Part shown: positions 15,767-23,258 of the stretch, piece after piece
Layout: each line of letters begins with the position of its first letter
Numbering within the stretch: position 1 is the first letter of the stretch
From: Pontibacillus yanchengensis
Lineage (GTDB): Bacteria; Bacillota; Bacilli; Bacillales; BH030062
DNA length: 63,158 nt
Reading direction: 5' to 3'
Assembly: GCF_009856295.1 (NCBI RefSeq)
Contig: NZ_WMEU01000012.1
Span: 1-63,158 of the forward strand
The notes under the pieces: model-generated
Seen by the model: the letters and a program-made list of their open reading frames with translations, nothing else
Databases searched by the model: none
Told to the model about the DNA's origin: nothing
Position numbers and translations under genes: made by a program

Positions 15767-16240
15767 ATGTGGAGGAAAATAATAGTTATAACATTAACTA
15801 TTTTAATAAGTTATTTATTAAGTTGTGAACCCAACCAAACTCCAACAAGTAAGAACTCACCATTTTTATATAAAGGAGCCTCTATAAACAATAATGACTT
15901 TATAGGTGCAATAATTAAGATGTTACCCAACCACAGAGATTTAAATGATTTTTCATTATATCCAAAAGAAAATCTAATCGTAGTAAAATATAACGAGAAA
16001 TCAAGTCAAAATGCTGAACGGATTATCATTACAAATTCTACTTACTTATTTAATTTAGTGGAAGATATTCACAAAGTTACCTTTCATTTTAATTATGATA
16101 GATATACTATATACAAAGAGGATGTAGATGAACTATATGAAGATATCGACTACCAGAAAATAACTAATGAGGATAAGCTAAAGCAAATAATAAAAAAGAA
16201 AATAGAAGATTCGGTAAGTATTGAGAATTTTTTTAAATAA
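15767..16240 (+). CDS. putative lipoprotein, unknown
   Basis: A 157-residue protein with a short signal peptide and lipobox (ISYLLSC) placing the mature lipid-modified cysteine near residue 20. The mature part contains KENLIVVKYNEKSSQ and a lysine-rich C-terminal helix. AAGGAGGGATTAT precedes the ATG. It is the only plus-strand gene in this part and has its own upstream region. A promoter-like TATAAT occurs near 15633. It is not recognised beyond lipoprotein status. Confidence 0.65.
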   Translation: MWRKIIVITLTILISYLLSCEPNQTPTSKNSPFLYKGASINNNDFIGAIIKMLPNHRDLNDFSLYPKENLIVVKYNEKSSQNAERIIITNSTYLFNLVEDIHKVTFHFNYDRYTIYKEDVDELYEDIDYQKITNEDKLKQIIKKKIEDSVSIENFFK

Positions 16241-16270
16241 AAAGGGTAAAGCATCACGCTTTACCCTTTT
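16241..16270. terminator. bidirectional terminator
   Basis: AAAAGGGTAAAGC and GCTTTACCCTTTT form a clean stem with a T run on both strands. It separates the convergent lipoprotein gene and the dnaN operon. Confidence 0.9.
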
Positions 16271-16290
16271 TATTAATCAATCTACAATTT

Positions 16291-16473
16291 TCATGTTTTT
16301 CCAAATAAGCGATTCAATAGTGTTGGCCGTTCGGGAGTGAAATTAGCACGAGCTAACTCTACTTTTTTCTTCGTATTGTTATACTCTTCAATCAGTTCAT
16401 CAGTCTCAGCAAATAAACGGTCAATTCGTTCCCAACCTGTCTGGTGCTGACTAAACTTATTTTGAGCTGTCAT
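16291..16473 (-). CDS. small charged helical protein
   Basis: A 60-residue protein from the ATG at 16473 preceded by GGGAGTG, overlapping the upstream GAF gene by 17 bases. It is mainly one amphipathic helix (IDRLFAETDELIEEYNNTKK) with a basic C-terminus. Last gene of the dnaN operon. Function unknown. Confidence 0.55.
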   Translation of the reverse strand: MTAQNKFSQHQTGWERIDRLFAETDELIEEYNNTKKKVELARANFTPERPTLLNRLFGKT

Positions 16474-17020
16474 TGTCTTCACTCCCTTTCGTATTTAAGC
16501 CAATCTTATCATATAGCATCATGAAAGTACATAAATTAGCGTAGAACTCTAGGGCTCTCAAATCGTCTGCACAAAAGCCATCTTCACTTTCTGACTGAAT
16601 GCACAAAACCCCTATTATCTGTTCGTCAACTTGTAATGGAATACCCATCATTGATTTGAAACGGTTTCGCTTAGGAAAGTAATGCTCCTCATGATTAAAT
16701 CTAGGATCACCTTCATAATCAATATTATTGATATATTCAGCCTCACCTTTTTCCCACACCGAACCAGCAAACCCTGTACCTTTCTCAAAGGTACGCTTGA
16801 CTACAGATTCAGCACTAATTCTTATACCATCTCTAATTTGTAAGATATCATCTTTCACCTCGAAAAGAGATATAGACTTATCACTTTGGTCTTTTTCCAA
16901 AACAGTAATACATTCTGCTAGCGTTTCCCTTAATACATTATCGAGCGAATATCTACCCGAATGAAATGAATAAGTTAAAGAAGATATTAATCTACTAGCA
17001 CTTTCATGGTGTCTCACCAA
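16457..17020 (-). CDS. GAF-domain protein
   Basis: A 187-residue protein with a single GAF domain covering most of its length: GTGFAGSVWEKGEAEYINNI, then FKSMMGIPLQVDEQIIGVLC, then DDLRALEFYANLC. GAF domains bind small ligands or mediate dimerisation. No output domain is attached, so it may regulate through a partner. The start is uncertain: TTG at 17020 or GTG at 17017, with no strong ribosome-binding site, so translation may rely on coupling to the upstream membrane gene, which ends 11 bases before. Confidence 0.7.
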   Translation of the reverse strand: MVRHHESASRLISSLTYSFHSGRYSLDNVLRETLAECITVLEKDQSDKSISLFEVKDDILQIRDGIRISAESVVKRTFEKGTGFAGSVWEKGEAEYINNIDYEGDPRFNHEEHYFPKRNRFKSMMGIPLQVDEQIIGVLCIQSESEDGFCADDLRALEFYANLCTFMMLYDKIGLNTKGSEDNDSSK

Positions 17021-17030
17021 AATAATAATG

Positions 17031-17516
17031 TTAGATTGAAATTTTTCTAACTAACACGTGTCTATACTTTTGCTCCAACTCATTATATAATTCCATATCC
17101 AACTTGTACTGATACGATAGATTCTTATATTTATTGAATATCCTTTTATTCTCCAATTTCAAAGTAAATGATCCATCACGATAACTTGAATCATGGAATG
17201 GATTTGGAAAGTTGGTTATGCTTGTTCCTATTTCCGTACCAGATGCCCCCAAATGATTTCCCAATATTTTTGATAAAGAGAAAATAAGGTATATAGCACC
17301 TACGGTTGTGATGACATCAAACTGCGTTATAGAAACTTCTTCCTCCACAAACCATTTGTTCACCATTTTTGTTAACATGCTGCTTATAAATTCAGAGAAA
17401 ACATAAATTATGATAGACGTAAAGAAGAAAGCTGACAAATAGCATACTACTTTTAAACTTGTTCTTAACCCTTCTTCTTGAACATCGGTTTGCTGTTCAC
17501 TGGTGTCTGGATCCAT
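17031..17516 (-). CDS. membrane protein, unknown
   Basis: A 161-residue protein from the ATG at 17516 preceded by TTGGAGGTGGAG. Two membrane segments (about residues 24-48 and 66-85) are separated by a loop, followed by a charged C-terminal cytoplasmic region. No family recognised. Together with the GAF protein it could form a membrane sensor, but this is only suggested by adjacency. Confidence 0.6.
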   Translation of the reverse strand: MDPDTSEQQTDVQEEGLRTSLKVVCYLSAFFFTSIIIYVFSEFISSMLTKMVNKWFVEEEVSITQFDVITTVGAIYLIFSLSKILGNHLGASGTEIGTSITNFPNPFHDSSYRDGSFTLKLENKRIFNKYKNLSYQYKLDMELYNELEQKYRHVLVRKISI

Positions 17517-17535
17517 CAAACTCCACCTCCAAAAG

Positions 17536-17575
17536 AAAAGGAACCCCTATCCATAGCGGACAGATGGGTTCCCTT
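17536..17575 (-). terminator. intra-operon terminator hairpin
   Basis: On the minus strand GGGAACCC pairs with GGGGTTCC and is followed by TTTTCTTTT. It lies between the 78-residue protein and the membrane-protein gene. Confidence 0.75.
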
Positions 17576-17605
17576 TGTTATTTGTAATTTCTAATTAGCT
17601 AACCT

Positions 17606-17842
17606 TCAAACGTCGTCAAGTAATGTCTCTTCTTCTAATCGTATTCTTTCCGCTTCCTCATATGTTTTATAGGTATTTGTCCTTCCAGTTTCCAATTCAT
17701 CCGCAGTACTTACGAAATCCTCCGCGACAATATAACGCACTTTAGGAATCTCTTTGAATGTATCAAATGCCTCTGCGGGAATGGATTCAATACTATCATA
17801 AATTAAATCAAAAATGACATAGACCTTTTGTATAATTGGCAT
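17606..17842 (-). CDS. small acidic protein, unknown
   Basis: A 78-residue acidic protein from the ATG at 17842 with ATGGAGGGTTATAT upstream. It has an N-terminal beta-rich part (KVYVIFDLIYD) and a C-terminal acidic helix. It lies between two terminator hairpins downstream of dnaN. Function unknown. The acidic character would be compatible with an inhibitor or DNA mimic, but nothing shows this. Confidence 0.6.
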   Translation of the reverse strand: MPIIQKVYVIFDLIYDSIESIPAEAFDTFKEIPKVRYIVAEDFVSTADELETGRTNTYKTYEEAERIRLEEETLLDDV

Positions 17843-17858
17843 ATATAACCCTCCATAT

Positions 17859-17894
17859 AAAAAAACGCCCTAATAGAAATTTAGGACGTTTTTC
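17859..17894 (-). terminator. terminator after dnaN
   Basis: On the minus strand AAAACGTCCTAA pairs with TTAGGGCGTTTTTT, immediately after the dnaN stop codon. Confidence 0.8.
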
Positions 17895-17904
17895 AGTAAT
17901 TTGT

Positions 17905-19044
17905 TTATGCTTCCTGAGCCACCCGAACAGGTAAGATTAAACCGAATTGGTCGTATCCTTCATTCTCGCTTTCTTCATTCACTGGTCGTACAATAATTGG
18001 TTTATTTTGACCAGACGATTTAAAGCGGATTTCTTTCGTTTGGATACTCTTGAGACATTCCTGTAAGTAATGAAAGTTAATGCCGAATTCAAATTCCGCA
18101 GAAACATCATCTATAAATAATTCTTCGTTTACATTTGTAATATCCGAATTGGCTTTAACGGATAGTGTAGGAAGAGTACCACCATTTAACTTAATGGAAA
18201 TGGTCTTCTTTTCTTTTCCTACAGCTGTTTTCACTCTTTCTATCGCTTGAATGCATTCTTCACGATGAATGACAGCTTCCGCTTCAAACTCCTTGGGAAT
18301 CAAGCGATCAATAGGTGGGTAACTCCCATCTAATAACCTAGTAGAGTATGTCATATTTTCCGTCGATAGTTTAAAGACCGCATCTTCATACTCTATCTTC
18401 ATATCACCTTCCCCTTCACATAGCTTAATCATTTCTTTGACAGCTACACCAGGAAGGACAAGGTTATCTATCTGGTCTATTTCTTCATCAAGCTTAATGC
18501 GATGAACAAATAAGCGATGGCTATCGGTTGCAGCTACATTAATCCCATTGCCATCAGACTTTAGTTGAACACCTGTTAAAATGGGCCTCGTTTCGCTTAC
18601 TGCTATGGAGTGTAGAACAGCCTTTAAACTTTCAGATAGTTGATCTCCATTAATAGTGAAGGACTTTGCTAATGTTTCGAAGGACTTCTTCGGAAATTCA
18701 GAAGCATCGCTTGTCGCAATGGAGTAAGAAGACTTTTTAACCTTAATATCTACTTTACTATCTTGAATATCAAGTACCACATCACCTTTAGGTAACTTTT
18801 TCATCATGTCTACAAACATAAGCGGTACCCAAAAGGTAACGTCCTCATCTGTCTCTACAACCTCATCCCCTGCAACCCTAATAGAAGAGTTTGAATCTGT
18901 AGCTAGTAACTCTACTTGAGTCCCTTTAGCTTGAACCAGAATACCATTTGTAAGAGTAGTTGATTTCTTGTCAGCTGCTCCAGCCGCTTTCATCAATAAC
19001 TCATTAAACTTACTTACCTCTTTTACCTTCATTTGTACGCTCAT
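17905..19044 (-). CDS. dnaN: DNA polymerase III beta subunit (sliding clamp), plasmid copy
   Basis: A 379-residue protein with the three-domain beta-clamp pattern. Hallmarks are LLATDSNSSIRV near residue 50, SETRPILTGVQL near 150, VAATDSHRLFVHRI near 170 and LLDGSYPPIDRLIP near 230. The length is normal for bacterial DnaN. The C-terminus ends LILPVRVAQEA rather than the chromosomal Firmicute type ending I remember. A plasmid-borne clamp suggests the element controls its own replisome loading or competes with the host clamp. It is the first gene behind leader C, and its start is set by AGGAGGAATGAAAG. Confidence 0.93.
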   Translation of the reverse strand: MSVQMKVKEVSKFNELLMKAAGAADKKSTTLTNGILVQAKGTQVELLATDSNSSIRVAGDEVVETDEDVTFWVPLMFVDMMKKLPKGDVVLDIQDSKVDIKVKKSSYSIATSDASEFPKKSFETLAKSFTINGDQLSESLKAVLHSIAVSETRPILTGVQLKSDGNGINVAATDSHRLFVHRIKLDEEIDQIDNLVLPGVAVKEMIKLCEGEGDMKIEYEDAVFKLSTENMTYSTRLLDGSYPPIDRLIPKEFEAEAVIHREECIQAIERVKTAVGKEKKTISIKLNGGTLPTLSVKANSDITNVNEELFIDDVSAEFEFGINFHYLQECLKSIQTKEIRFKSSGQNKPIIVRPVNEESENEGYDQFGLILPVRVAQEA

Positions 19045-19087
19045 CTTTCATTCCTCCTAAGTGTATATGTGTAATTTTGTGTATATA
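19045..19087 (-). promoter_or_regulatory. split version of the shared SD leader, copy T6
   Basis: Before dnaN the plus-strand RNA at 47446-47532 has complementarity in two blocks: 11 bases over TTAGGAGGAAT and 15 bases over TACACAAAATTACAC. They are separated by a short insertion in the mRNA. Confidence 0.55.
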
Positions 19088-19089
19088 TA

Positions 19090-19119
19090 AAAGAGCCATA
19101 GGAAACCCTATGACTCTCT
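19090..19119 (-). terminator. second terminator hairpin in leader C
   Basis: On the minus strand AGAGTCATAGG pairs with CCTATGGCTCTTTT. As in leader A, it follows the class I hairpin and precedes the shared SD leader. Confidence 0.65.
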
Positions 19120-19152
19120 CATAACAGTAATTAAATTAACCCCATAGAACGC

Positions 19153-19293
19153 AAAAAAGCCCCACGGGGAGACGACACACTTCTTCCAAAGAAAAATGTC
19201 ACCCGTAGGGCTTGTAACTTCGTAACCAGGCTCAATAGAGCAAATAATAATTTAATATGCTCTTATTATACTAAACGTACAACTGCCGTTCAA
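19153..19293 (-). promoter_or_regulatory. promoter plus class I leader C
   Basis: The promoter has -35 TTGAAC (19288-19293), a 17-base spacer and -10 TATAAT (19265-19270). It is followed by CATATTAAATTATTATTT, the GCTC-TATT-GAGC hairpin, CCTGGTTACGAAGTTACA and a long hairpin with arms AAGCCCTACGGG and CCCCGTGGGGCTT ending in TTTTTT. It controls the dnaN operon. Confidence 0.82.
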
Positions 19294-19467
19294 TCGATAT
19301 ATAGTAAAACATAGTCATTATATAGATAAGATAACTGCTTTATCGTTAATATGCCTTGAAACCCATGATAAAGAATTAACGCATCTCTAAATAAACAAGG
19401 TGTTTATTGTAAGGTAGATTAAAAAAATTCATTCATTTATAATATAATTTGGAAGGAGTTGGTTTTT

Positions 19468-19770
19468 ATGGAAAAAGAAAACAACAAACAAGATCCAGTA
19501 AAAAAAGAGGTATTAGAATGGGTGAGTGATAATCCATCATTAAACGCCCGGATTAGGGAGGCATTCGATAATACCTCCGTGATAAAAAATGGAGTTAATT
19601 ACACTCTTCCTGTCCTTTATGAGGTTGTATGGCATTACGCCTTGAACAGTAAGGAAAAAAATATGGGAACTTGGGATTGGAAAAAGAATGTTCGAGGGGT
19701 ATTAACTTCAAGAACTACAGGAACAAGGGACATAACATGGGTGAGCCACAGCAAATATCAATTTAATTAA
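19468..19770 (+). CDS. small protein, unknown
   Basis: A 100-residue protein from the ATG at 19468 preceded by AAGGAG. A charged N-terminus is followed by a region rich in tryptophan (VVWHYALN, MGTWDWKKNVRGVL) that could be a small winged-helix DNA-binding domain, though I do not recognise the family. It is divergent from dnaN across 423 bases. Besides leader C, that stretch holds partly palindromic TTATCGTTAAT/ATTAACG sequences at 19342-19392 that may be an operator. Confidence 0.55.
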   Translation: MEKENNKQDPVKKEVLEWVSDNPSLNARIREAFDNTSVIKNGVNYTLPVLYEVVWHYALNSKEKNMGTWDWKKNVRGVLTSRTTGTRDITWVSHSKYQFN

Positions 19771-19778
19771 AAAAAAGG

Positions 19779-19943
19779 GCTGGGACATAAGTATTTCAGC
19801 TCACAAAAAATCCGAACTATATTTCGAAGTGTCCCTATAAGCTTCAAAATAGTTTCGGATTTTTCTAAATTAATTAACTTTATTTATGATGATAATTCGG
19901 CTTTAGGACTGGGGATTATAGTTTTGTCCCAGCCTCTTTTTTT
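19779..19943. repeat. long TGGGACA palindrome, bidirectional terminator
   Basis: The ends GGGCTGGGACA and TGTCCCAGCCTC are inverted repeats flanked by A and T runs. An inner stem AAAAATCCGAACTAT pairs with ATAGTTTCGGATTTTT. The same end sequence occurs at 62172-62418. I recall such elements as dispersed intergenic repeats in Oceanobacillus-like and staphylococcal genomes. It lies between convergent genes. Confidence 0.75.
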
Positions 19944-19949
19944 TAAACA

Positions 19950-20159
19950 TTATTTGTCTCGATATTTCTTGATTACCAGGCTCATCCCTATTATCAATGT
20001 AAGAGCAATTATTGCCATTAGTACATTTAATATTACTAATTGTGTATAAATATCATCCATCATCATTGCTAATGATTTTTTCAGTATATCGATATGAGAA
20101 CCAATGTCGGACATAGAATTATCAATGTTACTTAACTTTTGATTAACATCATCATTCAA
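19950..20159 (-). CDS. small membrane-anchored coiled protein
   Basis: A 69-residue protein with a TTG start at 20159 preceded by AAGGAGGAAATTTAAA. The N-terminal 35 residues are polar and helical, followed by one membrane segment (VILNVLMAIIALTLIIGMSL) and a short basic tail. Its size and single C-terminal anchor resemble holin-like or XhlA-like proteins, but this is not certain. It is divergent from the exported protein at 20342. Confidence 0.55.
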   Translation of the reverse strand: MNDDVNQKLSNIDNSMSDIGSHIDILKKSLAMMMDDIYTQLVILNVLMAIIALTLIIGMSLVIKKYRDK

Positions 20160-20341
20160 TTTAAATTTCCTCCTTCAACACATTAAATCTATTTAAATTC
20201 TAGCTAAACAGATTTATATTTACATTTCAATAATTTACTAAAAAATTGTAAAAATTTTAAATTTACTGTTTTATAAATTTACATTAAATGTTAAATTACA
20301 AAATGTAACAAATTTTTGGAAAATTTAAGGAGGAGATAGTT

Positions 20342-21010
20342 GTGAAGAAAGTATTGTTGATTCCAGCTTTTTTGTTTGCCCTTGCTCTGATGATGGTTAG
20401 CTTTGGTGACACCTCTTATGCCGCTGCTAAGGAAGGCAGTTTTAAGACAAAAATTCTAGATATTCAAGTGGAGATACCTTATGAAAAATCAAGTGTTAAT
20501 TTAGAGCGAGAATCAACTTCTGATTCAGAAACAATCAAGGTTTATGATAAAGAAACTGGAAAATTACTAAAGGAAAGTACAGTAGAAAAGGCAAACAAAA
20601 AAGCCATGTCCTTACAAGGAGACGTAACTACACAAGGAACTAGCTTATATACGGTGAGTGAATCTAGAGTAGATAATGGCTTAACTAGTACCTTGAACGC
20701 TGTTCTTGAGCTTTACGATTCGGGTTCATTCCGTCAAATCAATGCTGTAGATAACATGTATTGGACTACTTCCAGCGGAAATCATGACTTAGTGAATAAG
20801 CAGGCTTCTGACGTAGCAACTGATGGTTCATACCCAACTACTGAAGTACAAATTTCAGGAGCTGCTACAATTGAAGTAGAAATTGATCAAGGAGCATCAG
20901 CTGGATTTGAAGCTGCTGGATTCTCAGTTTCTGCTAGTACTTCAACCACATATACTGCAAGAAAAAATATTGAGGAAGGCTTCACATACTCAACTTACAA
21001 CAGAGACTAA
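20342..21010 (+). CDS. exported protein, unknown
   Basis: A 222-residue protein from a GTG with AAGGAGGAGATAGTT upstream. A classical signal peptide ending at a probable SYAAA cleavage site leads into a serine- and threonine-rich extracellular domain with little cysteine. There is no anchor or sorting signal, so it is likely secreted. The 180-base region upstream is very AT-rich with several AATTTAC repeats. A strong terminator follows directly. It may be a secreted effector or surface protein; I do not recognise the family. Confidence 0.7.
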   Translation: MKKVLLIPAFLFALALMMVSFGDTSYAAAKEGSFKTKILDIQVEIPYEKSSVNLERESTSDSETIKVYDKETGKLLKESTVEKANKKAMSLQGDVTTQGTSLYTVSESRVDNGLTSTLNAVLELYDSGSFRQINAVDNMYWTTSSGNHDLVNKQASDVATDGSYPTTEVQISGAATIEVEIDQGASAGFEAAGFSVSASTSTTYTARKNIEEGFTYSTYNRD

Positions 21011-21038
21011 AAAAACGGCCTTCGGGCCGTTTTTTTTA
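21009..21038 (+). terminator. terminator of the exported-protein gene
   Basis: AAAACGGCC-TTCG-GGCCGTTTTTTTT is a textbook hairpin with a UUCG tetraloop, directly after the stop codon. Confidence 0.95.
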
Positions 21039-21114
21039 CCTTTGTATTTCTGATTTATAATGACGATTTACTTATTGTTCTTCCAACTTAACCTATGGAA
21101 AGGGGAATAAACAT

Positions 21115-21156
21115 AAAAAAACACTCCGAGTATGCCTATAACATATTCAGAGCGTC
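21115..21156 (-). terminator. terminator of the regulator operon
   Basis: On the minus strand GCTCTGAATATG pairs with CATACTCGGAGTGT and is followed by TTTTTT. It ends the operon starting at leader E. Confidence 0.8.
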
Positions 21157-21163
21157 AACCTTG

Positions 21164-21442
21164 CTAATATATTGTTAAATCTCTATCCAAATCTTTCTGC
21201 ACACACTCCCAACAAGATCCTTTATAAGTTGGATGTTTCCCTAGAAACGTATGTTTAGCAGCATAGTATCTAGCATTCTCTTCTAAACCAAATAAGACAT
21301 GACTCGTAATACTACACCCCATTTGGCAATAAGATACGGGAACAACCCATCTATCATCATCTTCTTGAATAATATCAAAATTATATTCCATTGAATGTTG
21401 TATTTCCTTTATTTGTTGCTTTTGGATAGTAATATCCATCAT
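21164..21442 (-). CDS. small cysteine-containing protein, unknown
   Basis: A 92-residue protein from the ATG at 21442 with GGAGGATTACT upstream. Four cysteines in two pairs (CQMGC and CWEC) suggest metal binding or a small zinc fold. It ends the three-gene operon with an HTH protein and a TadZ-like protein. Family not recognised. Confidence 0.6.
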   Translation of the reverse strand: MMDITIQKQQIKEIQHSMEYNFDIIQEDDDRWVVPVSYCQMGCSITSHVLFGLEENARYYAAKHTFLGKHPTYKGSCWECVQKDLDRDLTIY

Positions 21443-21463
21443 AGTAATCCTCCATCCTGCCTC

Positions 21464-22828
21464 TTATTGCTTTTTCATAAATGGTAGCTTAAATCCTTTT
21501 TTCTTCTTTGGTTGTAGCTTTTCAAATAATTCCTCACCTAACAAATCAATAGCAATACTCCCCATCTCTTCTTCTAGAATTTCTTTCTGGTCATCTTCTA
21601 ATATTGACCAGGGGGACTTCCCTTCAACCATAGATAAGGTCATGCCTTCGATATGTGGAATTGGTATAGAAAATTTGGCATCTTGAAAACCATATGTTTG
21701 TGCTACTTCTTTAGCATATTTCTTTTTCAGTACATCTGTAGAATGATTTAATACCAAAGTCATCTTGTCTACTATACTCTCGTCAAAATATTCGTCAAAG
21801 TAACCTATATTACGGTTGATCCTAACGGGATCATAACCACTTGTAAACACTATGTGATTGGCTTGTTTTAATATGAGTTTTTCTTCATCCTGGTTAAAAC
21901 TATGGGACATGTCATAAATAAGAAGCGGTATTTGCCTTGCATAACCAATAAGATAAGCAGATTTCATGATATTCCAATCTTTAATCTTATCATCAGGATG
22001 TTTCACTAAATAGGTAACATCATCTATGACCAAGTCACTTCCTTCTGAAACTTCATAGCCTTCATTGATAAGAGAATGCCAACTCTTCCAGTTTTCACTT
22101 ATTTGAGATAAAGCATTTAATGAATCAAACCAATAGGGTTTGCTATATGGACTTTCTAGCACACCCACGGACAGATTAAGGTTAGTAAGATATTCTGCAA
22201 AGAGTCTGGCCATAGAAGATGAACCTGCTCCCTCATATGAACTAGCAAAGACGATTAATTTAGGACGGATCATGAGCTGTTCATATACAGGTGCCTGATT
22301 TGAAAGAACAGAGCCAAATTTAGGCATCCGGCCTTTCATCATAATATCTTCTGCTTCTCTTTCTTGCTGCACCTCTTTTTCCTTTTGCAACTCTTCTTGT
22401 ACATTCTTAACCTTGTGCCTAAACCGCTCGATATTCTTATAATCAGGTCCGCTCGTTAATTGATTAAGGTAACCTGCAGGTAATTTACCCTCATTGAAAA
22501 TATCTGTTACATTCAGCGTGGTTAGCTTTGTGAGAAAGATGTCGTCTTCCTTACGCTCACAATAAAAGACGATTCTCAAGTCAAAACTCAAACGCCTAAT
22601 TTCCTCAATAACCGCTTCCCATTCTTGGTCCGATTCCTCCTCAGAACCTTCGCCTATTAAATCCTCACCAACGATGATCATATCTGGTGCAAACTCATTT
22701 ACGCTCTTAACAAGATGCTTTCTTGTACTGACTATTCTTTGGACCTTACCAATTTCGTTGTGTTCTATGTCCTTTTTTAGAAAATCATCTAAATACTCGT
22801 CTCCAGTTCCTATTAAGATATCCTTCAT
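21464..22828 (-). CDS. TadZ/CpaE-like protein with a degenerate P-loop
   Basis: A 454-residue protein. Residues 1-130 look like a receiver-type alpha/beta domain (APDMIIVGEDLI). A charged coiled region of about 40 residues follows. Residues 188-430 have the MinD/ParA-like order (LIVFASSYEGAGSSSMARLF, PLLIYDMSH), but the P-loop lacks the Lys-Ser/Thr pair needed for ATP binding. TadZ/CpaE proteins position Tad pilus machines at the membrane. The lysine-rich C-terminus (KPKKKKGFKLPFMKKQ) could be an amphipathic membrane tether. The start overlaps the HTH gene's stop as ATGA. Confidence 0.65.
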   Translation of the reverse strand: MKDILIGTGDEYLDDFLKKDIEHNEIGKVQRIVSTRKHLVKSVNEFAPDMIIVGEDLIGEGSEEESDQEWEAVIEEIRRLSFDLRIVFYCERKEDDIFLTKLTTLNVTDIFNEGKLPAGYLNQLTSGPDYKNIERFRHKVKNVQEELQKEKEVQQEREAEDIMMKGRMPKFGSVLSNQAPVYEQLMIRPKLIVFASSYEGAGSSSMARLFAEYLTNLNLSVGVLESPYSKPYWFDSLNALSQISENWKSWHSLINEGYEVSEGSDLVIDDVTYLVKHPDDKIKDWNIMKSAYLIGYARQIPLLIYDMSHSFNQDEEKLILKQANHIVFTSGYDPVRINRNIGYFDEYFDESIVDKMTLVLNHSTDVLKKKYAKEVAQTYGFQDAKFSIPIPHIEGMTLSMVEGKSPWSILEDDQKEILEEEMGSIAIDLLGEELFEKLQPKKKKGFKLPFMKKQ

Positions 22829-23124
22829 AAGCTAACACTCTCTTGTTCATATAACTTATTTAAAAACCTATTAAAATCCTGATAGGATATTCCGTTAGAT
22901 TTAATCTCTAGTGTCGTATATACCTGGTGTGTAATGAAATTCCAAGCTACAACATGAACTTCTATGTCCCCATTCTCCATCTTAGAGATACTACTTCTTT
23001 CTATCTCGCATGTTTTCGCAACATCCATTTGTGTAAGAGTTAAAACCTTTCTGAAGTAGGAAAGACACTCCCCTTTTGTGCTAGGTATAAATATTGGCAT
23101 TAGTCTGTCATCTATGTTTTCCAT
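22825..23124 (-). CDS. helix-turn-helix (Xre-type) regulator
   Basis: A 99-residue protein from the ATG at 23124. LTQMDVAKTCEIERSSISKMENGDIEV (two helices around a tight turn) is a typical Xre-type HTH. The C-terminal 45 residues are a separate helical part. It is the first gene behind leader E and is coupled to the TadZ-like gene. It may repress its own promoter or other pilus promoters, but no operator can be assigned by eye. Confidence 0.75.
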   Translation of the reverse strand: MENIDDRLMPIFIPSTKGECLSYFRKVLTLTQMDVAKTCEIERSSISKMENGDIEVHVVAWNFITHQVYTTLEIKSNGISYQDFNRFLNKLYEQESVSL

Positions 23125-23150
23125 TGGTTTCACACCTTTCTATGTACATA

Positions 23151-23251
23151 AAAAAAGACACAAACCCCTATGGATAATAGTGGTTTGCGTCTTCCGCCTG
23201 TCGATATGTTCTTCTGTCTTTTATTATACATGAAGTCTTTAGCTTAAGAAA
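23151..23251 (-). promoter_or_regulatory. promoter plus class II leader E
   Basis: The promoter has -35 TTTCTT (23246-23251), a 17-base spacer and -10 TATAAT (23223-23228). The leader has AGGCGGAAGACGCAAACC pairing with GGTTTGTGTC and then a T run. It shares the GGCGGAA...GCG core with leaders F-I. Confidence 0.8.
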
Positions 23252-23258
23252 GCTAGAT

